A DNA stretch of 64,000 nucleotides from Buchnera aphidicola (Cinara splendens). Lineage in GTDB: Bacteria; Pseudomonadota; Gammaproteobacteria; Enterobacterales; Enterobacteriaceae. The translations under genes and the position numbers were made by a program. The notes beneath the pieces were generated by a model. The model worked only from the letters and a program-made list of their open reading frames with translations, did no database searches and was not told the DNA's origin. Of this stretch, positions 57,183 to 64,000 are shown in pieces (within the stretch, counting starts at the first letter, position 1; the number at the start of each line of letters is the position of its first letter). The stretch covers positions 62,001 to 126,000 of the forward strand of contig NZ_LR217722.1 of assembly GCF_900698975.1 (NCBI RefSeq). The letters run 5' to 3'.

Positions 57183-58985
57183 ATGTCTATTTTCAAAAAA
57201 ATTTTTTTTTTGAATGTCAAAAATAAACAGATCTGTGATACAAATCCTGTCCTTATTTCATTAATTAGCATGTTTGGAGATAAAAATTTTTTCATGCAAC
57301 ATACATGTTTTCCGTGTCCAGTTGTGTGGGTGAATAGTTCAATTTTAATTCAGGTTATTAATTTTTTAAAAAAAAATACTATTTGTTCATATAACATGTT
57401 ATTTGATTTACACGGTATTGATGAACGTTTAAGAAATAATGTCGATAATATGCCTAATTCTGATTTTACAGTTTTTTATCATTTTTTATCAATTGATGAT
57501 AATTGTGATATTGTTTTAAAAGTAGCTGTATTAAAAAAAAAATTGCGATTACCTTCTATTACTTCTATTTTTTTAAATGCAAATTGGTATGAACGTGAAA
57601 CATGGGAAATGTTTGGCATAGAATTCTCAGGGCATCCTTTTCTTACTCGTATTTTAATGCCTCAGAACTGGGTTGGACATCCACTACGAAAAGATTATCC
57701 ATCACATGCAACAGAATTAGATAGTTTTTTTTTCACGAAACAAAAAGAAGATGTAGCAATGGATGCGTTACTTTTTCGTCCTGAATCATGGGGATTACAA
57801 TCTAATAAACTAGATGGTTCAGAATATATGTTTTTGAATTTTGGGCCAAATCATCCTTCATCGCATGGTGCTTTTCGTATTATACTTCAATTAAGTGGAG
57901 AAAAAATAGTAAATTGTGTTCCGGACATTGGTTATCACCATCGTGGTGCCGAAAAAATTGCTGAAAGACAATCCTGGCATAGTTATATCCCGTACACTGA
58001 CCGCATAGAATATTTAGGTGGATGTATTAATGAAATGCCATATATCTTAGCTATAGAAAAATTAGCAGGTATTAAAGTATCAGATCGTGTTCAAGTAATT
58101 AGAATTTTATTGTCTGAATTATTTAGAATTAATAGTCATTTACTATTTATTTCTACATTTATTCAAGATGTAGGTAGTATGAGTTCTGTTTTTTTAGCTT
58201 TTACTGATCGTCAAAAAATTTATGATATAATTGAATCTATAACAGGTGCTCGCATGCATCCTGCTTGGTTTCGTATTGGGGGAGTAGCTAAAGATTTGCC
58301 AACTAATTGGCATTATTTATTAAAAGAATTTTTAGAATGGATGCCGAAAAGATTAAATTTTTATATCAAAGTAGCTTTGAAAAATAGCATTTTAATTTCT
58401 CGATCTAGTGGTGTAGCATCGTATGGAAAAAAAGAGGCTTTATTATGGGGAATAACGGGTTCTGGTTTAAGAGCGACAGGCGTTGACTTTGATGTTAGAA
58501 AAAAAAGACCTTATTCCGGTTATCAAAATTTTGATTTTGAAGTCCCTGTAGGAAATAAAATTAGTGATGCTTATACACGAGTATTACTGAAAGTGGAAGA
58601 AATTCGACAAAGTTTAAAAATATTACATCAATGTTTATCTAACATGCCACATGGTTCGTATAAATCTGAACATCCACTTACTACTCCGCCTATTAAAAAT
58701 AAATCTTTATTTCATATTGAAAGTATGATCACACATTTTTTGCAAATGTCTTGGGGACCTGTATTACCTGTTAATGAAAGTTTTCAGATGGTTGAAGCAA
58801 CTAAAGGAATTAATAGTTATTACATAATTAGTGATGGTAGTTCAACAAGTTATCGAACTCGTATTCGTACTCCTAGCTTTGCTCACTTACAGCAAATTCC
58901 ATCAGTTATACGTGGACATTTAATATCTGATTTAATTGTTTATCTTGGAAGCATTGATTTTGTTATGTCTGATGTAGATCGTTAA
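57183..58985 (+). CDS. nuoC: NADH-quinone oxidoreductase fused subunit C/D
   Basis: Fused NuoCD as in enterobacteria: 30-kDa domain (about 1-190; [29 protein letters not shown]) and 49-kDa domain (about 210-600; [31 protein letters not shown], the quinone-site region) ending [12 protein letters not shown], identical to the E. coli end. From ATG 57183 it is 600 residues, the E. coli length. A second ATG at 57176, better placed relative to GAGA (57165-57168), opens a different frame that stops after 16 codons unless one base is lost in an A7T10 run. The first 15 residues are therefore uncertain. Confidence 0.95.
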   Translation: MSIFKKIFFLNVKNKQICDTNPVLISLISMFGDKNFFMQHTCFPCPVVWVNSSILIQVINFLKKNTICSYNMLFDLHGIDERLRNNVDNMPNSDFTVFYHFLSIDDNCDIVLKVAVLKKKLRLPSITSIFLNANWYERETWEMFGIEFSGHPFLTRILMPQNWVGHPLRKDYPSHATELDSFFFTKQKEDVAMDALLFRPESWGLQSNKLDGSEYMFLNFGPNHPSSHGAFRIILQLSGEKIVNCVPDIGYHHRGAEKIAERQSWHSYIPYTDRIEYLGGCINEMPYILAIEKLAGIKVSDRVQVIRILLSELFRINSHLLFISTFIQDVGSMSSVFLAFTDRQKIYDIIESITGARMHPAWFRIGGVAKDLPTNWHYLLKEFLEWMPKRLNFYIKVALKNSILISRSSGVASYGKKEALLWGITGSGLRATGVDFDVRKKRPYSGYQNFDFEVPVGNKISDAYTRVLLKVEEIRQSLKILHQCLSNMPHGSYKSEHPLTTPPIKNKSLFHIESMITHFLQMSWGPVLPVNESFQMVEATKGINSYYIISDGSSTSYRTRIRTPSFAHLQQIPSVIRGHLISDLIVYLGSIDFVMSDVDR

Positions 58986-58999
58986 AATATGTTTAATAT

Positions 59000-59491
59000 A
59001 TGAAAAACAGGAAAAAAAATGTGTTTTATTTAAGTAAAGTTGAAATTTCTGAGATTTTATCAAAGAAAAAATGTTATATGGATTCACAAGCAGTATGTAT
59101 TGAGGCTTTAAAAATTGTTCAGAAATATAGAAAATGGATATGTATAGATGCAATTGTAGATATTGCTAAAATTTTATCTATTCCAGTATGTGATGTAGAA
59201 GGCGTAGCAACTTTTTATTGCCATATTTTTCGAAAACCAGTAGGTCGTAATGTAATTAGATACTGTGATAGTGTAGTTTGTTTTATTAACGGTTATAGCA
59301 ATATTGAAAATCAATTAATACGTAGTTTGGGTATTCAACCAGGAGAAACTACTAGTGATTATCAATTTACGGTATTACCTACTTGTTGTTTAGGAGCCTG
59401 TGATAAAGGCCCTGTTATGTTGATAAATGAAAATTTATATACTAATCTTACTTCTAAAGTAGTATTGGATTTATTGGATAAATATAAATGA
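59000..59491 (+). CDS. nuoE: NADH-quinone oxidoreductase subunit E
   Basis: Holds the N1a [2Fe-2S] cluster of the NADH-input module. The ligands are in YCDSVVC and [31 protein letters not shown] is the family signature. It is 163 residues (E. coli 166). The start is 14 bases past nuoCD; the stop overlaps the nuoF start (ATGA). Confidence 0.96.
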   Translation: MKNRKKNVFYLSKVEISEILSKKKCYMDSQAVCIEALKIVQKYRKWICIDAIVDIAKILSIPVCDVEGVATFYCHIFRKPVGRNVIRYCDSVVCFINGYSNIENQLIRSLGIQPGETTSDYQFTVLPTCCLGACDKGPVMLINENLYTNLTSKVVLDLLDKYK

Positions 59492-60813
59492 AACATATAT
59501 TAAAAATACCGGAAACTCATCCGTTAACGTGGCGTTTAAAAGAACCATTTAAAACTATCTATATGGCTGAATATTGTAGTACCGAGGGATACAAATCTTT
59601 AAAAATATCTTTAAAAAATTTTAGTTCTGAACAAATAACTATGTTAGTTAAAAAATCTGGATTACAAGGGAGAGGAGGCGCTGGTTTTCCTACTGGTAAT
59701 AAATGGAGTTTAATGCCAAAAAGTTTAATTGGGGAAAATAGATATTTAATTTGTAATGCTGATGAAATGGAACCTGGAACTTATAAAGACAGATTTTTAA
59801 TAGAATATTTTCCGCATCAATTAATAGAGGGAATTATCATAAGTGCTTTTGCCTTGCAAGCTACTTGTGGGTATATTTTTTTACGAGGCGATTATTATTT
59901 ATCAGAGAAAATTTTAAATCAAGCAATTTTAGAAGCATATGAGATGGGATTTTTAGGGAACAATATTTTAAGTAGCGAATTTACGTTTGATTTATTTTTA
60001 CATACAGGAGCTGGACGTTATATTTGCGGAGAAGAGACTGCTTTAATTAATTCATTAGAAGGTAAGAGAGCTAATCCTAGATATAAGCCACCTTTTCCTT
60101 CTGTTCATGGTCTTTGGGGTAAACCTACATGTATAAATAATGTTGAAACATTATCTAATATTCCAGCAATTATTTTACATGGACCAGATTGGTATTCAAA
60201 TTTATCTCAAGGTATGGATCCTGGTACTAAAATGCTTGGTTTTTCAGGAAGGGTAAAAAAACCTGGTTTGTGGGAGTTGCCTCTTGGTATTTCAGCTAGA
60301 GAAGTTTTAGAAAAGTATGCAGGTGGTATGCAAGAAAATTTAATGTTAAAAGCATGGCAACCAGGTGGAGCAGGAACTAGCCTTCTATCTTCTCAAGATA
60401 TTGATATAAATATGGATTTTACTAGTTTACAAAAAATTGGTAGTCGATTGGGAACGGGTATTTCTATGGCAATAGATCATAAAATAAATATCGTATCTTT
60501 GTTAAAGAATATTGAAACATTTTTTTCTAGAGAATCATGTGGATTTTGTACACCATGCAGAGAAGGATTGCCTTGGATAGTTAAAATATTACAAAATTTA
60601 GATAAAAAAAAAGGACATAAAGAAGATATTCCTCTTTTAGAGGAATTATGCGGATATTTGGAACCAGGAAAAACCTTTTGTGCTCATGCTCCCGGAGCAA
60701 TTTCACCACTTAAAAGTGCAATAAAGTTGTTTCGTAATGAATTTGAACAAGGTATTAAAAAAAATAAGATTACTACAAAAGAAAAAAATATAAATATTAT
60801 ATCGTTAATTTAA
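59488..60813 (+). CDS. nuoF: NADH-quinone oxidoreductase subunit F
   Basis: NADH- and FMN-binding subunit. [20 protein letters not shown] is the NADH/FMN loop, [15 protein letters not shown] the FMN site, [19 protein letters not shown] follows, and [12 protein letters not shown] holds three of the four ligands of the N3 [4Fe-4S] cluster, the fourth being in [10 protein letters not shown]. It is 441 residues (E. coli 445). It overlaps nuoE by four bases. Confidence 0.97.
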   Translation: MKHILKIPETHPLTWRLKEPFKTIYMAEYCSTEGYKSLKISLKNFSSEQITMLVKKSGLQGRGGAGFPTGNKWSLMPKSLIGENRYLICNADEMEPGTYKDRFLIEYFPHQLIEGIIISAFALQATCGYIFLRGDYYLSEKILNQAILEAYEMGFLGNNILSSEFTFDLFLHTGAGRYICGEETALINSLEGKRANPRYKPPFPSVHGLWGKPTCINNVETLSNIPAIILHGPDWYSNLSQGMDPGTKMLGFSGRVKKPGLWELPLGISAREVLEKYAGGMQENLMLKAWQPGGAGTSLLSSQDIDINMDFTSLQKIGSRLGTGISMAIDHKINIVSLLKNIETFFSRESCGFCTPCREGLPWIVKILQNLDKKKGHKEDIPLLEELCGYLEPGKTFCAHAPGAISPLKSAIKLFRNEFEQGIKKNKITTKEKNINIISLI

Positions 60814-60926
60814 TAAAATATAAAATTAACTATATATTCGTGTATATGTGGTATTTTATTAATTTTATTTAAAATTCAATTATTGTATATAATATTATAG
60901 ATAATATTTTAAAGTGAGTGTTTATA

Positions 60927-63662
60927 ATGATTAAAATTTATATTGACGAAAAAGTTTTTTTTGTTAAATCATTGGACAATATGCTACAAACATGTTTATC
61001 AGTAGGTATTAATCTTCCCTTTTTTTGTTGGCACCCTGCTTTAGGTAGTATTGGTTCTTGTCGACAATGTGCTATAAAAATATACAATAACGATAATGAT
61101 CAAACAGGATCTATTGTTATGGCATGTATGTTAGAAGTTAAAGATGGTATGAGAATATCAACTATACATCCTGATGTAAAAAAATTTCAAAAAAGTATTA
61201 CTGAATTTATGATGTTGAATCATCCCCATGATTGTCCAGTTTGTGCAGAAGGAGGTAACTGTCATTTACAAGATATGACCGTATTAAATCAACATCATAT
61301 TCGACGTTATAAATTTAAAAAACGTATTTTTAAGAATCAGTATTTAGGACCTTTTGTATCTCATTCTATGAATAGATGTATTACATGCTATCGATGTGTT
61401 CGCTATTACAAAGATTATTCTGGTGGTAAGGATTTTGGAGTATACGGTGCAAATAATAAAATTTATTTTGGTCGTTTTATAGAGGGTATGTTAGAAAGTG
61501 AATATTCTGGAAACTTGATTGATGTATGTCCAACGGGTGTCTTTACAGATAAAAGTAATATTTATAATTTTCATCGTAAATGGGATTTACAATATTCTCC
61601 TAGTATATGTCATAATTGTAGTATTGGATGTAATACTAGTGTAGGAGAACGTTTAGGTAAATTATGTCGTATTGATAATCGATATAATATACATATTAAT
61701 AAATATTTTTTGTGTGATTTAGGTAGATTTGGTTGTAATTATGTAAATTTTAATGCTGTCACGAAACCTTACAGAATTAAAAATGGTAATACTAAATTTT
61801 TAAATTATTCTACTGTAATTCAATTAATCAATAATATTTTTAAAAAAAAACCAAATCGAATTTTGGGTATTGGTTCTGCAAGAGCTAGTATTGAAAGTAA
61901 TATGGCTTTATTTAATTTAGTGGGATATGAAAATTTTTCTAATGGTATGTTACCTGAATTAGATCAATGTGTTAGCTTAATTACAGATATTGTTAAGAAA
62001 GGTAACATACATATTCCTTCTATTTCAGAAATTGAAACATATGATACAATTTTAATAATAAGTGAAGATATCACACAAACTGCATCTTTAGCGGCATTGT
62101 CAGTAAGACAAGCAATTCAAGGTGTATATTCTTCTATTGCGAAAAATTATAAAATTCCAATATGGCATATTAATGCCATAAAAAATATTGCTCAACGTCA
62201 GAAGAATTCATTGTTTATTATTAACGGTAGTGAAACGAAATTAGATGACATTAGTGATATTTGTTATTATGGTTCTGTACAAAAACAGTTACAATTTAGT
62301 GCGTTGATATTACAGTATATTAATACTGATATAAATTCTGTAGATATTAATAATGAAAATATAAATATAAAGGCTAGTACAATTGCTAAAGCATTATGTA
62401 ATTCAAAAAAACCATTGATTATTTCAGGCGCTTCGTACAATAATGTAGATTTTATTAAAATATCATTTAATATTGCTCAAGCATTACAAAAAAAAAGTTT
62501 ATCGGTTGGTTTAGCTTTATTTCCTCCATCGGCTAATAGTATTGGAGTATCTTTAATTCCAAGCATTTCTTTACAAAAAATATTAAATCAAGTTTATATA
62601 GAAAAAATTGATGTTTTAATTGTTTTGGAAAATAATTTATATCGATTATATGAATCAAAATATATTAATAATTTTTTAAAAAAAATTAATACAATTATTG
62701 TTATTGATCATCAGCGTACTAAGATGGTGAAAAAATCTAATATTTTTCTTCCATGTACTAATTTTTTTGAAAGTTCAGGAAATATTGTTAATTATGAAGC
62801 TCGTGTACAACGATTTTTTCGTACACACGATCCTAATTTTTATAATAATAAAATATGTAAATTAGACAGCTGGAGATGGATATATGCTATTCAAAACAAT
62901 ATCTGTTCATTCTCTTCAATAAATTTATTTACAATTGATAAAATGATACGATTATGTGCTACATGGAATACTATTTTTAAAAGATTATCGCATTCTTCTT
63001 TACCTTCCTCATTCAGGTTGCATGGTCAAAAAATTGCGAGATCACCTATACGGTTTAGTGGTCGATCTTCTATTACAGTTGATAAAAATATACATGAACT
63101 AAAATCTCCAGAGGATGTAGATAGTATGTTTTCTTTTTCTATGGAAGGAATTCAAAAAACAGAAAATAATTTTTCTCACATTCCTTTTGCATGGTCTCCG
63201 AATTGGAATTCTAATCAATCATTATATAAATCATCTGTAGAGTTAAATAGTCAATCTAATTATTCATACGATGGTGTATTATTGTTTAAAAAATATAAAA
63301 AAAATTTTTTTTTAAATTTTTTTATTAAAAAATATTCTAAATTAGAACAAGTAAATCCATTACGTTTTAAAATTATTCCATATTATAAATTACTAGGTAG
63401 TGAAGAAATGAGTCATAATTATTTTTTAAAAATAATGAAAACAAACTTTACTTATGTTCTTCTTTGTCACAAAGATGCTGATAGAATACAAGTTGATAAC
63501 GGCGATATATTACAATTTCAAGTCAATGATCTTGTTTTTAAATTTCCTGTACAGTTATCTAAAAAAATTAGCTTATTTCATATAGGTTTACCATTAGGAT
63601 ATAAAAAATTACCAACTATTTTTTTTAAAAAATTTGCTATAAATTTAATAAAATATAATTAA
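60927..63662 (+). CDS. nuoG: NADH-quinone oxidoreductase subunit G
   Basis: Large iron-sulfur subunit of complex I. The N-terminal [2Fe-2S] domain has cysteines in FFCWHPALGSIGSCRQC; then HDCPVCAEGGNCHLQD (His-ligated N5), CITCYRCVRY (N4), and the enterobacterial N7 site CHNCSIGCNTSVGER with the fourth Cys in YFLCDLGRFG. The rest is a molybdopterin-oxidoreductase-like fold without cofactor. It is 911 residues from ATG 60927 (E. coli 908). A GTG at 60918 is less likely. The C-terminal third is the most diverged. Confidence 0.95.
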   Translation: MIKIYIDEKVFFVKSLDNMLQTCLSVGINLPFFCWHPALGSIGSCRQCAIKIYNNDNDQTGSIVMACMLEVKDGMRISTIHPDVKKFQKSITEFMMLNHPHDCPVCAEGGNCHLQDMTVLNQHHIRRYKFKKRIFKNQYLGPFVSHSMNRCITCYRCVRYYKDYSGGKDFGVYGANNKIYFGRFIEGMLESEYSGNLIDVCPTGVFTDKSNIYNFHRKWDLQYSPSICHNCSIGCNTSVGERLGKLCRIDNRYNIHINKYFLCDLGRFGCNYVNFNAVTKPYRIKNGNTKFLNYSTVIQLINNIFKKKPNRILGIGSARASIESNMALFNLVGYENFSNGMLPELDQCVSLITDIVKKGNIHIPSISEIETYDTILIISEDITQTASLAALSVRQAIQGVYSSIAKNYKIPIWHINAIKNIAQRQKNSLFIINGSETKLDDISDICYYGSVQKQLQFSALILQYINTDINSVDINNENINIKASTIAKALCNSKKPLIISGASYNNVDFIKISFNIAQALQKKSLSVGLALFPPSANSIGVSLIPSISLQKILNQVYIEKIDVLIVLENNLYRLYESKYINNFLKKINTIIVIDHQRTKMVKKSNIFLPCTNFFESSGNIVNYEARVQRFFRTHDPNFYNNKICKLDSWRWIYAIQNNICSFSSINLFTIDKMIRLCATWNTIFKRLSHSSLPSSFRLHGQKIARSPIRFSGRSSITVDKNIHELKSPEDVDSMFSFSMEGIQKTENNFSHIPFAWSPNWNSNQSLYKSSVELNSQSNYSYDGVLLFKKYKKNFFLNFFIKKYSKLEQVNPLRFKIIPYYKLLGSEEMSHNYFLKIMKTNFTYVLLCHKDADRIQVDNGDILQFQVNDLVFKFPVQLSKKISLFHIGLPLGYKKLPTIFFKKFAINLIKYN

Positions 63663-63694
63663 TAAAATATTTTTTTTAAATTAGACAGGATATT

Positions 63695-64000
63695 ATGAAA
63701 AATAAAATTTTTTTTGTTATTAGCTTTCTTTTATTTAGTGTTTTTGGCGCTAGTTTTTTAAGTTTAATTGAAAGAAAAGTGTTGGGTTTATTGCAAAATC
63801 GATACGGTCCTAATCGAGTTGGTTGGGGAGGATGTATGCAAATATGTGCTGATGGTATTAAATTATTGTTTAAAGAAGACTGGGTTCCTCCTTTTAGTGA
63901 CAAAATATTATTTGTTGTTGCTCCTGTTATTTCTTTTATGTCTTTTTTATGTGTGTTATCGAGTATTCCTATTACTTCGGAGTGTATGATTATTAATTTG
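63695..64000 (+). CDS. nuoH: NADH-quinone oxidoreductase subunit H, 3' truncated by window
   Basis: The first 102 codons of the membrane subunit that forms the quinone channel. After one transmembrane segment comes LSLIERKVLGLLQNRYGPNR and VGWGGCMQICADGIKLLFKED, the NuoH signature. It starts at ATG 63695 with ACAGGA at 63685-63690, and about 15 residues are missing at the N-terminus relative to E. coli. It continues past base 64000. Confidence 0.95.
   Translation, partial: MKNKIFFVISFLLFSVFGASFLSLIERKVLGLLQNRYGPNRVGWGGCMQICADGIKLLFKEDWVPPFSDKILFVVAPVISFMSFLCVLSSIPITSECMIINL

Noticed and set aside
1-64000. Mobile elements, prophage genes, integrases, attachment sites or horizontally acquired islands
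   Set aside because: None seen; all recognised genes belong to the ancestral gammaproteobacterial core, with uniform composition.

Overview
This window is a stretch of a strongly reduced, extremely AT-rich gammaproteobacterial chromosome. Protein identities and gene order match Buchnera aphidicola, the obligate nutritional endosymbiont of aphids. The basis is recognition of the proteins (close to E. coli families but lysine-, isoleucine- and asparagine-rich), a complete his operon, dap/aro/car genes, and a gene order known from Buchnera (fabB-tal-tkt-dapE-dapA-aroC-smrB-his-gnd-metG ... thrS-infC-rpmI-rplT-pheST ... nfo-rplY ... carBA-dapB-ileS-rpsT-dnaJK-nuo). I saw no mobile element, prophage, CRISPR array or transferred gene. 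The exact aphid host lineage cannot be read from the window.

Layout. 1-2.5 kb: 3' part of pmbA/tldE, then RNase P RNA and rsmI on the minus strand. 2.8-12 kb: fabB, transaldolase, transketolase and dapE (plus), dapA and aroC (minus), smrB. 12.3-20.9 kb: the full his operon hisGDCBHAFI with coupled or overlapping junctions, then gnd. 21-27 kb: metG, tilS, tRNA-Val(GAC), nth, tyrS and a SufA-type Fe-S carrier. 27.5-35.5 kb: aroH, then the translation cluster thrS-infC-rpmI-rplT-pheS-pheT. 35.5-36.2 kb: a gene-free gap that seems to hold an eroded ihfA. 36.2-42.7 kb: glyS/glyQ, nfo, rplY, a 1.15 kb non-coding stretch, rsmA. 43-51.5 kb: carB, carA, dapB, ileS (minus). 52-55.5 kb: rpsT, dnaJ, dnaK. 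55.9-64 kb: nuoA, B, CD, E, F, G and the start of nuoH, running off the window.

Functionally the window covers host provisioning (histidine, lysine, chorismate/aromatics, carbamoyl phosphate), the non-oxidative and part of the oxidative pentose phosphate pathway supplying erythrose-4-P, ribose-5-P and NADPH to those pathways, much of the aminoacylation machinery (Met, Tyr, Thr, Phe, Gly, Ile), chaperones and respiratory complex I.

The most interesting points are not a new system but signs of what selection keeps and drops. The ThrRS editing site has lost all four catalytic residues while its synthetic site is intact. The PheRS editing domain is scrambled and IleRS has a changed editing residue. 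infC keeps its AUU start and rpsT its UUG start. dnaK keeps a near-perfect sigma-32 promoter in otherwise drifted DNA. An in-frame relic of ihfA appears downstream of pheT. rsmI runs into rnpB, and nuoCD has two competing starts separated by an A7T10 run.
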